Assembly (NCBI GenBank): GCA_963678075.2
Contig: CAXXPK010000003.1
Span: 930,001-994,000 of the forward strand
Source of the DNA: Oleispirillum sp963678075
Lineage (GTDB): Bacteria; Pseudomonadota; Alphaproteobacteria; Rhodospirillales; Rhodospirillaceae
Reading direction: 5' to 3'
DNA: 64,000 bases
Position 1 is the stretch's first letter, and each line of letters opens with the position of its first letter. Of this stretch, positions 18,628 through 27,504 are shown piece after piece. The translations under genes and the position numbers were made by a program. The notes under the pieces were generated by a model that was not told the origin of the DNA, ran no database searches, and worked only from the letters and a program-made list of their open reading frames with translations.

Positions 18628-19733
18628 TGCCGGTGTACCAGGGGTTGGCTTTTCTGTTCGTGCTGTCCGGCGTGGTCTTCGTCCACGAGTTGGGCCATTT
18701 TCTGGTGGCGCGCTGGTGCGGTGTCAGGGTTCTTGCGTTTTCCATCGGTTTTGGACGGGAACTGTTCGGTTTTGTGGATAGTCATGGCACTCGGTGGAAA
18801 TTTTGTCTGATTCCGTTGGGAGGCTATGTTCGGATGCTGGGGGATGCCGATGAAACCAGCTCCAAGGCCGATTCTTCCCAGATGTTGAGCAAGGACGACC
18901 GGCTTCACGCGTTTCCGACGCAGCCGGTGGGACGCCGTATGGCGATCGCGGTGGCGGGGCCTCTGGCCAACATGGTCTTTGCGATTCTGGTCTATGCGGC
19001 GGTCTTCGCGACGGTCGGACAACAGACGACGGCGCCGATCGTCGGACGCGTGGTCCCGGACTCGGCGGCGGAGGCCGCAGGTCTGCGCGCGGGCGATACC
19101 TTCCTGCAAATCGACGGGACCCGGATTACCCGTTTCGAACAGGTGCGCCAGATGACGCAGCTGGCGCTGGATCGCCCGATGCGCGTGCTTCTTGGGCGCG
19201 ATAGGCAAGAAATCACGCTTTCCGTGATGCCGCGCATAGTCGAGCGCACCGATCGTTTCGGCACGGTCGAGCGATTGCCGGTGATGGGGGTATTTTCCAG
19301 CGGTAAGATGGTTCTGGTGCGTCAGGGGCCGATCACAGCGGTGATTTCGGCAACGCGGGTGACGGCGGGAATTGTCAAGGATACCTTTGTCGCGATCGGC
19401 CAAATGATTCGTGGCGTACGTGGCGCCGACGAATTGGGCGGCCCGATCCGCATCGCCGAGGCATCGGCGCAGGCGGCGGAAGCGGGGCTGTTGCCGTTGA
19501 TCGTGATGATGGCCTTTCTTTCGGTCAATCTTGGTTTGATCAATATGTTGCCTATCCCCTTGCTAGATGGGGGGCATTTGCTGTTTTATGCATTCGAGGT
19601 CATGCGCGGTCGTCCGTTGCCCGAACGTGTGCGGGATGTCGGTTTGAAGATCGGTGTCGGCCTGGTCGGAGCGTTGATGATTTTCGCGACATGGAACGAC
19701 ATTTCGCGTCATATTCATCGTTGGCTGCTGTAA
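18627..19733 (+). CDS. rseP: Site-2 protease RseP (intramembrane zinc metalloprotease)
   Basis: A 368-residue membrane protease that cuts anti-sigma factors and remnant signal peptides. The zinc motif HELGH is at residues 20-24, and the second motif NMLPIPLLDGGHL lies near the C-terminus. One PDZ domain (about 115-180) is visible, the shorter alphaproteobacterial form compared with two PDZ domains in E. coli. It lies between dxr and bamA, the usual envelope-stress context. Confidence 0.95.
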   Translation: MPVYQGLAFLFVLSGVVFVHELGHFLVARWCGVRVLAFSIGFGRELFGFVDSHGTRWKFCLIPLGGYVRMLGDADETSSKADSSQMLSKDDRLHAFPTQPVGRRMAIAVAGPLANMVFAILVYAAVFATVGQQTTAPIVGRVVPDSAAEAAGLRAGDTFLQIDGTRITRFEQVRQMTQLALDRPMRVLLGRDRQEITLSVMPRIVERTDRFGTVERLPVMGVFSSGKMVLVRQGPITAVISATRVTAGIVKDTFVAIGQMIRGVRGADELGGPIRIAEASAQAAEAGLLPLIVMMAFLSVNLGLINMLPIPLLDGGHLLFYAFEVMRGRPLPERVRDVGLKIGVGLVGALMIFATWNDISRHIHRWLL

Positions 19734-19789
19734 TTGGACGGGCCGGGGTATTTGGGCGGTGTTCGTATTGACTTGGGGGTCGGCAAACC

Positions 19790-22078
19790 ATGCGCACTAG
19801 GATTCTAAGTGGTCTCGGGCTGCGATACGTGGGCGCAGTCATGCTGCTGGCGTGGTCGTCGGCCGCTGCCCTTGCACAATCCGTCGAAAATATCCGGGTC
19901 GAGGGAACGCAGCGCATCGAGGATGCGACCATTCGTTCCTATATGTCGATCAAGGAAGGCGATCCGATCGATATCGAGCGTGTCAACCAGTGCCTGAAAA
20001 GCCTGTTTGCGACCGGGTTGTTCGCCGACGCCCGTATCCGCCGCGACGGCGGCGATCTGGTGGTGACGGTGGTCGAGAATCCGGTCGTCAACCGCATTGC
20101 TTTCGAGGGCAACAGGCGCATCAAGGACGAGGATCTTCAGTCCGAGGTCCGGCTGCGCCCGCGCTCGGTCTATACCCGGACTCGGGTTCTGGCCGACGTC
20201 GAGCGCCTGCAGGAGATTTATCGCCGCAGCGGGCGTTACGCCGCGACCATCGGGCCGAAGGTCATCCAACAGGATCAGAACCGCGTCGATGTGGCCTTCG
20301 AAATCAACGAAGGTCCGGTCACCCATGTGCGCAAGATCACCTTCAACGGCAACCGTCGTTACGACGATACAAACTTGCGCGAGCAGATCCTCACCAAGGA
20401 AGAGGCTTGGTACCGTTTTCTCAGCAACACCGATACCTACGATCCGCAGCGTTTGGCCTTCGATAAGGAAAAACTTCGGCGCTTCTATCTTTCCCATGGC
20501 TATGCCGATTTCGCCATCGATTCTGCGGTGGCCGAGTTGTCGCCGGACCGCGAGTGTTTCTTCCTGACCTTCACGGTGAATGAGGGCGAGCGGTACAAGA
20601 TCAATAAGGTCGCCATCGAAACGACCTTGCCGGAATTCGACGATACGAGCGTGTTGCTCAAGGATCTGACCTTGGCGGAAGGCGAATGGTACAACGCGGA
20701 CGAGGTTGAAAATTCCGTGCAGGCGTTGACCGATGCGGTCGGGGCCCTGGGGTATGCCTTCGTCGATATCAAGCCGGATCTCCGGCTTGATCGTGAAAAG
20801 CACACCATTGACCTGACCTTCCGTATTGACGAGGGGCTGCGGGTTTTCGTGGAGTGCATTGAAATCAGCGGTAACCTGCGCACCATGGATGAGGTTATCC
20901 GGCGCGAATTCCGGCTGGTAGAAGGCGACCCCTTCAATAGCGCCAAGCTGCGCCGGACGCGTCAGCGCTTGAATAACCTGAATTTCTTCAAGAAGGTGGA
21001 CGTTACGACCGAACCGTCGGCGACGGACCCCGAGAAGGTCACGTTGAAAGTCAACGTCGAGGAGAAATCCACCGGCGAAGTGATGGTCGGTGCCGGGTAC
21101 TCCAGCAACGAAGGCGCCAAGGTCATGTTCGGAATTGGCGAGAACAACCTTCTTGGACGGGGCCAACAACTCAACTTCAGCGTCGCCCTGGCGGAGTCCG
21201 GGACCGAGGCGGACGTTTCCTTTACCGAACCTTATTTCCTCGACCGCGATCTGGCCGCCGGGTTCGATCTTTTCCGCGTTACCCGCAATTGGCAGGACGA
21301 AAGCTCTTACGACTATCAGACCACCGGCACCTCACTGCGCCTTGGCTATGGCTATTCCGAACATCTGCGCCATGCCTGGAAATACACGATTCGCCAGGAC
21401 AAGATCGAAAACATCAAGTCAACCGCGTCCCAGCACATCAAGCAGCAGGAAGGAACCTCCGTCCTGTCGCAGGTCGGACACAAGCTGACCTATGATCGCC
21501 GCGACAATCGTCAGGATCCGACCGAAGGCTATTTCGTGCAAGTCGGCAACGATCTGGCCTGGTTGGGTGGCGATGCGAAGTTCTTCCGCAGCAACCTTGG
21601 CGCGGGACAATACTTCAGTCTTGCCGAGGGCTATGTTCTCGGGCTTACCGGAAACCTGGGTTATATGTTCGGCCTGGGGAGCGACGTGACGATCAGCCAC
21701 CGTTATTTCAATGGCGGCGAGAAGTCGGTGCGCGGCTTTGCGTCGGCGGGGATCAGCCCGCGTGACAAGGCGACTGGCGATGCCTTGGGCGGTAACTGGA
21801 GTGCCAACGAAAGCGTTGAACTGAATTTCCCGTTAGGAACGCCAGAGGAATTGGGATTGTCGGGTAAGGCGTTCGTCGATATGGGAACGGTCGGTGAGTT
21901 CGACAATATGGTCGATGGCAAGGTCAACTATTCCAGCTCGATGCGATTGTCGATCGGCACGGGTTTTGTTTGGAAGTCGCCGATGGGGCCGATGAACTTG
22001 ACCTTTGGTATTCCGATCCTGAAGAAATCCTTCGACAAGAAGGAAGTCGTCCAGTTCAACTTAGGCACGAGGTTCTAA
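19790..22078 (+). CDS. bamA: Outer membrane protein assembly factor BamA
   Basis: The 762-residue core of the beta-barrel assembly machine. A signal peptide (about 1-30, ending ALAQ) is followed by five POTRA domains to about residue 430 and a 16-strand barrel with the lid motif VRGF. The C-terminal residue is Phe, as needed for barrel insertion. It is followed after four bases by its periplasmic partner skp. Confidence 0.96.
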   Translation: MRTRILSGLGLRYVGAVMLLAWSSAAALAQSVENIRVEGTQRIEDATIRSYMSIKEGDPIDIERVNQCLKSLFATGLFADARIRRDGGDLVVTVVENPVVNRIAFEGNRRIKDEDLQSEVRLRPRSVYTRTRVLADVERLQEIYRRSGRYAATIGPKVIQQDQNRVDVAFEINEGPVTHVRKITFNGNRRYDDTNLREQILTKEEAWYRFLSNTDTYDPQRLAFDKEKLRRFYLSHGYADFAIDSAVAELSPDRECFFLTFTVNEGERYKINKVAIETTLPEFDDTSVLLKDLTLAEGEWYNADEVENSVQALTDAVGALGYAFVDIKPDLRLDREKHTIDLTFRIDEGLRVFVECIEISGNLRTMDEVIRREFRLVEGDPFNSAKLRRTRQRLNNLNFFKKVDVTTEPSATDPEKVTLKVNVEEKSTGEVMVGAGYSSNEGAKVMFGIGENNLLGRGQQLNFSVALAESGTEADVSFTEPYFLDRDLAAGFDLFRVTRNWQDESSYDYQTTGTSLRLGYGYSEHLRHAWKYTIRQDKIENIKSTASQHIKQQEGTSVLSQVGHKLTYDRRDNRQDPTEGYFVQVGNDLAWLGGDAKFFRSNLGAGQYFSLAEGYVLGLTGNLGYMFGLGSDVTISHRYFNGGEKSVRGFASAGISPRDKATGDALGGNWSANESVELNFPLGTPEELGLSGKAFVDMGTVGEFDNMVDGKVNYSSSMRLSIGTGFVWKSPMGPMNLTFGIPILKKSFDKKEVVQFNLGTRF

Positions 22079-22082
22079 GGAC

Positions 22083-22685
22083 ATGTATTTAAAATCGCTG
22101 GCAATGGCCGTTGCTGCCGTGGCCCTGTCGTTGGGTGTGATTTCTACCCCGTCTGCGCTGGCGGCCTCTCCGGCAGTCAAGCCTGCCCCGGTGATTCGCG
22201 TCGTTGACATTCAGGAAGTGATGGAACGGTCAACCGCCGTGCGGGGTATTCGTCACGAACTGGATGTCTATCGCAAGAAGTACGATGACGAATTCGCGGT
22301 CAAGGAACGCGTCCTTAAGGATGAGGAACGCGAACTGGTGCGCCAGCAGTCCCTGATCGATGGCGCGGCTTATCGGGAAAAGGTTCGGGCGTTCCAACAG
22401 AAGTTTGCCAACTTCCAGCGTGAACTGAAAAGTCGTCAGCAGTTGTTGCAGTCGTCGTATGCCACGGCATTGGGGCAGGTCAGTGTTCAAGTGCAGAAGA
22501 TATGGGCGGCGGTTGCCGAGGCGGAGGGGGCGAATCTGTTGCTGCCGCGTGGTCAGGTCCTGCTGTTCAGCCCCGGCTATGACGTGACCGCCGATATCAT
22601 CGAACGCCTGAACAAGGCCCTGCCGTCGGTGAAGTTCCCCGATCCGATGGAGCGGGCGGCGACCTCCAGCAAGAAGAAAAAATAA
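22083..22685 (+). CDS. skp: Periplasmic chaperone of the OmpH/Skp family
   Basis: A 200-residue secreted protein with a signal peptide (about 1-28) and a long charged alpha-helical region (about 60-140) rich in Lys, Glu and Gln, forming the coiled-coil tentacles that hold unfolded outer-membrane proteins. The sequence IRVVDIQEVMERS near the start of the mature part matches the family's first strand. It is in the bamA-skp-lpxD order seen in most Gram-negatives. Confidence 0.9.
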   Translation: MYLKSLAMAVAAVALSLGVISTPSALAASPAVKPAPVIRVVDIQEVMERSTAVRGIRHELDVYRKKYDDEFAVKERVLKDEERELVRQQSLIDGAAYREKVRAFQQKFANFQRELKSRQQLLQSSYATALGQVSVQVQKIWAAVAEAEGANLLLPRGQVLLFSPGYDVTADIIERLNKALPSVKFPDPMERAATSSKKKK

Positions 22686-22704
22686 GGCCGATCTGGAGAT
22701 TCTC

Positions 22705-23727
22705 ATGACCGACTCCCGCTTTTTCCGACGTGCCGGCCCGTTTACCCTGGCGCAATTGGCCGAGATCGGCGGTGGTGCTCTTGGCGATGCGTCCATGGCG
22801 GAGCGCCGGGTGACCGACGTTGCGCCGTTGTATCGCGCCGGGGCGGAGGACATCAGCTTCCTTGACAATCGAAAGTACGTGCAGGCGTTCGAGGCCAGCA
22901 CGGCGGGGGCTTGTATCGTCCATCCCGATCTGGCGGACAAGGCGCCGGTCGGCATGGGGTTGATCCTGTCAACGGAACCTTATCGAGCCCATGCGTTGGT
23001 TGCTCATGCGTTCTATCCGCAGACCCTGGTGCAGCCGGAAATTTCGCCGCGTGCCGTGATCCATCCCACCGCCAAAATCGGTTCCGGCGTGCGTATCGAA
23101 CCGGGCGTGGTGATCTGCGAAAATGTCGAGGTCGGGGACCGGACTCATATTTGCGCCAATGCCGTTTTGCGGGATGCCGTGATGGTCGGCGACGATTGCT
23201 ATATCGGTTCCAACGTCACTATTTGCTACGCGATTATTGGCAATAAGGTCTGGATTCACGCCGGCGCGGCGATCGGCCAGGATGGGTTCGGCTTCGTGAT
23301 GGGCCCCAAGGGACACCTGAAGGTGCCGCAACTGGGTCGGGTGATCATTCAGGACGATGTCGAAATCGGCGCCAATACCACGGTCGATCGCGGCGCCGGG
23401 CCGGATACCGTGATCGGTGAAGGATGTCGCATCGACAATTTGGTGCAGATTGGACACAACGTGGAACTGGGGCGCGGTTGCGTCCTGGTCGCGCAGGTCG
23501 GCATTTCCGGTTCGACGCGGCTGTCCGATTTCGTGGTGGTGGGCGGCCAGGTTGGGATCGCCGGTCACTTGAAAATTGGCCCCGGTGCCCGCATTGGCGC
23601 GCAGGGCGGGGTAATGCGTGACGTTCCCGCGGGAGAGACCGTGATCGGTAGTCCCGCGTTGCCGTCGAAGGAATACTGGCGTCAAGTTAGCACGTTGGAA
23701 CGGTTGGCAAAAAAGCACGGGTCGTAA
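22705..23727 (+). CDS. lpxD: UDP-3-O-(3-hydroxyacyl)glucosamine N-acyltransferase
   Basis: A 340-residue left-handed beta-helix acyltransferase, third step of lipid A synthesis. Hexapeptide repeats run from about residue 110 to 300, including the catalytic-His region QDGFGFV and NTTVDRGAG. An N-terminal uridine-binding domain precedes them. The gene lies between skp and fabZ. Confidence 0.96.
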   Translation: MTDSRFFRRAGPFTLAQLAEIGGGALGDASMAERRVTDVAPLYRAGAEDISFLDNRKYVQAFEASTAGACIVHPDLADKAPVGMGLILSTEPYRAHALVAHAFYPQTLVQPEISPRAVIHPTAKIGSGVRIEPGVVICENVEVGDRTHICANAVLRDAVMVGDDCYIGSNVTICYAIIGNKVWIHAGAAIGQDGFGFVMGPKGHLKVPQLGRVIIQDDVEIGANTTVDRGAGPDTVIGEGCRIDNLVQIGHNVELGRGCVLVAQVGISGSTRLSDFVVVGGQVGIAGHLKIGPGARIGAQGGVMRDVPAGETVIGSPALPSKEYWRQVSTLERLAKKHGS

Positions 23728-23838
23728 GCGCCGCGATGGGGCTGCCTGCCACGGGTCGCCGTTTTGGGCGATGGGGCGGGCGGAAGGGATGAGACATATC
23801 TCCCGTCAGGGGGTAACAACGGGAAAGGCCTTTGGGTT

Positions 23839-24300
23839 ATGGCAGAAGAGGGGCAAGCCGCAAAGTTCATCGATATCCAGCGTATTCTGGAGATGATTCC
23901 GCATCGCTATCCCTTTGTGATGGTTGACCGGATCATCGATTTGACGCCGGGGGAAAGTGCCGTCGGACTCAAGAACGTCAGCATGAACGAACCCTATTTT
24001 CTGGGGCATTTCCCCGGACATCCGGTGATGCCGGGCGTTCTGATTGTCGAGTCCATGGCGCAGACCGCTGCGGTTCTGGTGGTGCAGACCATGGGTCCCG
24101 AGGCGGAAGGCAAGCTGGTCTATTTCATGAGCGTTGATGAGTGTCGGTTCCGGCGTCCGGTAGTGCCGGGCGATCAGTTGCATGTCCATGTGGCGAGGGA
24201 ACGGCGGCGCGGCAATGTTTGGAAGTTCCGTGGCGAGGCCAAGGTCGATGGACAGACGGTGGCCGAGGCGGTTATTGCCGCGATGATTCTGGACAACTGA
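23839..24300 (+). CDS. fabZ: 3-hydroxyacyl-[acyl-carrier-protein] dehydratase FabZ
   Basis: A 153-residue hotdog-fold dehydratase of fatty-acid synthesis. The active site GHFPGHPVMPGVLIVE holds the catalytic His and Glu, and HRYPFVMVDRI precedes it. An in-frame upstream start at 23764 adds unconserved sequence, so ATG 23839 is used. It shares hydroxyacyl-ACP with LpxA and LpxD, which explains the clustering. Confidence 0.95.
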   Translation: MAEEGQAAKFIDIQRILEMIPHRYPFVMVDRIIDLTPGESAVGLKNVSMNEPYFLGHFPGHPVMPGVLIVESMAQTAAVLVVQTMGPEAEGKLVYFMSVDECRFRRPVVPGDQLHVHVARERRRGNVWKFRGEAKVDGQTVAEAVIAAMILDN

Positions 24301-24301
24301 C

Positions 24302-25108
24302 ATGGCACAGATTCATCCGACGGCACAGATCGACGCCAAAGCCGAAATCGCCGCCGATGTGGATATCGGGCCGTTTTGCTCGGTTGGTCCCAACGTCGTT
24401 CTGCATGCCGGCGTCCGCTTGATCTCTCATGTCGTGGTCGATGGCATGACCGAGGTCGGCGAGCAGACGGCGATCTATCCCTTCGCGTCCATTGGACATT
24501 GGCCGCAGGACCTGAAATACCACGGTGAGCCGTCGCGCTTGATCATCGGGCGACGCAACCAGATTCGTGAAGGCGTGACCATGAATCCGGGGACCGAGGG
24601 TGGCGGCATGCTGACCCAGGTTGGTGACAATGGGCTGTTCATGGTCGGCGCGCATGTGGCGCACGACTGCATCGTTGGCGACAGTTGCATCTTCGCCAAC
24701 AACGCGACCCTGGGTGGCCACGTGGTGGTTGGGGATTTCGCGATCATCGGCGGCTTAAGCGCGGTGCACCAATTCGCGCGGATTGGACAGCATGCGATGG
24801 TCGGTGGCGCCTCTGCCCTGGAGAACGATGTCATTCCCTATGGGTCGGTGCTGGGCAACCGGGCACATTTAAGCGGATTGAACATTGTCGGCCTGAAGCG
24901 CCGCAATTTCAGCCGTGAGACCATCCATGCCCTGCGCCGCGCCTATCGCCTGTTGTTCGCGCAGGAAGGCAACATGACCGAACGGGTTGAGGATGTCGCC
25001 AGTCTGTTTAGCGATTGTGAACCGGTGATGGAGATCGTCGCCTTCATGCGTCAGGAGACCTCGCGCGGGATTTGCCAACCGGCGGGCGCGCCGGAAAAGG
25101 ACGTCTAA
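24302..25108 (+). CDS. lpxA: UDP-N-acetylglucosamine acyltransferase
   Basis: The 268-residue first enzyme of lipid A synthesis. Beta-helix hexapeptides begin at IHPTAQIDAKAEIA; the catalytic-His segment HVAHDCIVGDS and the C-terminal helical domain starting ALRRAYRLLF are present. It starts two bases after fabZ and is followed after 11 bases by the LpxI-LpxB frame. Confidence 0.97.
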   Translation: MAQIHPTAQIDAKAEIAADVDIGPFCSVGPNVVLHAGVRLISHVVVDGMTEVGEQTAIYPFASIGHWPQDLKYHGEPSRLIIGRRNQIREGVTMNPGTEGGGMLTQVGDNGLFMVGAHVAHDCIVGDSCIFANNATLGGHVVVGDFAIIGGLSAVHQFARIGQHAMVGGASALENDVIPYGSVLGNRAHLSGLNIVGLKRRNFSRETIHALRRAYRLLFAQEGNMTERVEDVASLFSDCEPVMEIVAFMRQETSRGICQPAGAPEKDV

Positions 25109-25119
25109 GGACGGGGCGG

Positions 25120-27174
25120 ATGAGCAACCTGAACGACACGATGCAAGGCAAGATCGGAATTCTGGCCGGGGGGGGTGAACTTCCCCGGCTGCTTGTTTCC
25201 GCCTGTCGCGCACGGGGGCGCGAGGTCTTCGTCCTGGGGATCGAGGGGCATGCCGACCCCGATGCCTTTGCCGATGTGTCGCATGCCCAGGTACGCATGG
25301 GCGCGATGGGCGAGGCGTTTCGCCTGTTGAAGGATGCCGGGGTCGGGGATGTGGTGTTTGCCGGAACGATCCGACGGCCATCCCTGGCCAATTTGCGACC
25401 GGACGCGCGTGGGACGCTGTTTCTGGCGCGGATCGGCGGCAAGGCGTTGGGCGATGACGGCCTGCTGCGCGCGGTCGCGGTGGAGTTCGAAAGGGAGGGG
25501 CTGCGGCTTCTGGGCGCGCATCAGGTCCTTTCCGATATCGTGGCGCGGGAAGGCGCCTATGGCCGCTTGCGGCCAAGTGCCGAGGACGAGATCGACATCG
25601 CCCGTGGCGTCGAGGTCGCAAAGGGCGTGGGCGCCTTGGATGTCGGCCAGGGGGCGGTGGTGCAACAGGGCATCGTGCTGGCGGTTGAGGCGGTGGAAGG
25701 CACCGATCGGATGTTGGCGCGCTGCGGTGATCTGCGTCGGGAAGGCCAGGGGGGCGTGCTCGTCAAGGTTTGCAAACCGGCCCAGGATCGTCGCCTGGAT
25801 TTGCCCACCATCGGCACCGCTACCGTCGAGGCCGCCGCCGCCGCGGGGCTCTCCGGCATCGCGATCGAGGCTGGGGCGGCCCTGGTGATCGACGCCGATG
25901 CTCTGGCGCGTCGTGCCGATGAACTGGGGCTGTTCGTGGTTGGATTGACCGCGGTTTCCGATGCGCCGCTGATCTATCTGGTGGCGGGCGAACCCTCGGG
26001 TGACATCCTGGGGGCGCGTCTGATGCGCGCCTTGAAGGAAAGGACCGGTGGCCACGTTCGCTTCGCGGGAGTCGGCGGCGAAAGCATGGCGGAGGAGGGG
26101 ATGCTTTCCCTGTTCCCGCAGGCGGATATCGCGGTGATGGGGTTGGCCGAGGTGGTTCCCCGCATTCCGACCGTGTTGCGGCGGGTGCGTCAAGTGGTGG
26201 ACGACATCGTGGCGCGGAAACCGGCGGTTGTCGTCACCATCGATTCTCTCGGCTTCAATGGCCGCGTCGCGAAGGCGTTGATCGCGCGCAAGATTCGCGT
26301 GCCGCGTGTCCATTATGTGGCGCCGATGGTTTGGGCGTGGAAACCGGGGCGTGCCCGTTCGGTGGCGCGTCTGTTCGATCATCTGATGTGTCTGTTGGCG
26401 TTCGAGCCACCATATTTCGAGGCCCACGGACTGCCGACCACCCACGTCGGTCATCCGGTGATCGAAGGTGGCGCGGCGGCGGGGGACGGACCGGACTTTC
26501 GTCGCCGTCACGGCCTTGCGCCAGAGGAGACCGTGCTGTGCGTGTTGCCGGGGTCGCGACATAACGAGGTCGCGCGCATGTTGCCGATCTTCCGCCAGGC
26601 GGTGGATTTTCTGCGCGGACGCCATCCCGATTTGCAGGTGGTGATCCCCACCGTCGCCACCGTCGCCGACCATGTGGCCGAGGCAACCTGCGATTGGGCG
26701 CACCCGCCGCATATCGTGCGGGGCGAGGCCGAACGTTGGAATGCCTTTGCCGCATGTGATGGGGTAATGGCGACATCGGGGACGGTTTCCCTGGAATTGG
26801 CGCGGGCGGGGCGTCCCTTCGTCATTGGCTATCGTGCCGCGCCGCTATCCGCATGGCTGGCAAAGCGTTTGATATCAATTCGGTATGCGACTCTTCTGAA
26901 CCATATTTCAAACCGCATGGTGGTCCCGGAATTCATCCAGCGCGACTGTACGCCGGAGGCCCTGGCCGAATCCTTGGATGGTTTGCTGTGCGACAAGTAC
27001 AAGCGTGACGCGTTCCTGCGAGAAACCGGGGAGGCGTTGACTGCCCTGGTCGGACCCCATCCGCGTCCCAGTCTGGTGGCCGCCGATGTCGTGTTGCAAG
27101 CTGCGGGAATGGCGGTTGCGGCGGAGGATGGTTCCTCCCATATCGGGGACGCGCTTTCATCCACCCCCTCATGA
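25120..27174 (+). CDS. lpxI-lpxB: Single reading frame encoding LpxI (residues 1-~277) and LpxB (~283-684)
   Basis: The 684-residue frame joins two successive lipid A enzymes. Residues 1-~277 match LpxI (UDP-2,3-diacylglucosamine pyrophosphatase): IGILAGGGELP at the start and DLPTIGTATVEAAAAAGLSG near 245. Residues ~283-684 match LpxB (lipid-A-disaccharide synthase): YLVAGEPSGD, VGHPVIEGG, LPGSRHNEV and SGTVSLELA. Both halves look complete. No stop separates them. At the junction the bases GGATTGACC (25942-25950) differ by one T from GGATGACC, which would give an lpxI stop overlapping an lpxB ATG. So the fusion may come from a single inserted T, real or erroneous. TTG 25945 or GTG 25936 could also start a separate LpxB. 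Confidence 0.9.
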   Translation: MSNLNDTMQGKIGILAGGGELPRLLVSACRARGREVFVLGIEGHADPDAFADVSHAQVRMGAMGEAFRLLKDAGVGDVVFAGTIRRPSLANLRPDARGTLFLARIGGKALGDDGLLRAVAVEFEREGLRLLGAHQVLSDIVAREGAYGRLRPSAEDEIDIARGVEVAKGVGALDVGQGAVVQQGIVLAVEAVEGTDRMLARCGDLRREGQGGVLVKVCKPAQDRRLDLPTIGTATVEAAAAAGLSGIAIEAGAALVIDADALARRADELGLFVVGLTAVSDAPLIYLVAGEPSGDILGARLMRALKERTGGHVRFAGVGGESMAEEGMLSLFPQADIAVMGLAEVVPRIPTVLRRVRQVVDDIVARKPAVVVTIDSLGFNGRVAKALIARKIRVPRVHYVAPMVWAWKPGRARSVARLFDHLMCLLAFEPPYFEAHGLPTTHVGHPVIEGGAAAGDGPDFRRRHGLAPEETVLCVLPGSRHNEVARMLPIFRQAVDFLRGRHPDLQVVIPTVATVADHVAEATCDWAHPPHIVRGEAERWNAFAACDGVMATSGTVSLELARAGRPFVIGYRAAPLSAWLAKRLISIRYATLLNHISNRMVVPEFIQRDCTPEALAESLDGLLCDKYKRDAFLRETGEALTALVGPHPRPSLVAADVVLQAAGMAVAAEDGSSHIGDALSSTPS

Positions 27175-27187
27175 ATAAGGCTGGACC

Positions 27188-27433
27188 ATGACGTTTCGCC
27201 TGCTGCACACGATGATCCGTGTCCGCGATCTCGATGCTTCCGTCGCTTTCTACACCAAGCTTCTTTGCATGCGGTTGTTGCGTCGCATGGATTTTCCGGA
27301 AGGACGCTTCACTCTGGCCTTTGTTGGTTATGGGGATGAGTCCGATCACGCCGTGCTGGAGGGCGGTTCCACGACCATCGCCTTCGTCGAGGATCCCGAT
27401 GGCTACGACATCGAGCTGGTCGAGCGTTCCTGA
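27188..27433 (+). pseudogene. gloA: Lactoylglutathione lyase (glyoxalase I) with an internal in-frame deletion
   Basis: The 81-residue product matches both ends of ~130-residue GloA. The first ~58 residues (LLHTMIRVRDLDASVAFYTK, FVGYGDESDHAVLE) join directly to the C-terminal STTIAFVEDPDGYDIELVE. About 45-50 middle residues are missing, at roughly 27355-27366. The metal ligands equivalent to E. coli H5, E56 and E122 remain, but the H74 ligand and half of the second beta-alpha-beta module are gone. Methylglyoxal detoxification by this copy is therefore unlikely. It follows the lpxB region by 13 bases and has its own ribosome-binding sequence. Confidence 0.8.
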
Positions 27434-27451
27434 CACGATTCGTCGCGCATG

Positions 27452-27490
27452 AAAACGGCGCCCCGTGATGGGCCGCCGTTTTGCGTTTTT
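27452..27490. terminator. Bidirectional intrinsic terminator between gloA and gltA
   Basis: AAAACGGC (27452-27459) pairs with GCCGTTTT (27475-27482), with a further GCCC/GGGC pairing inside. A T-run follows at 27486-27490. It serves the rightward gloA and, through the A-run, the leftward gltA. Confidence 0.8.
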
Positions 27491-27504
27491 CTTTCCGAAA
27501 AGGA

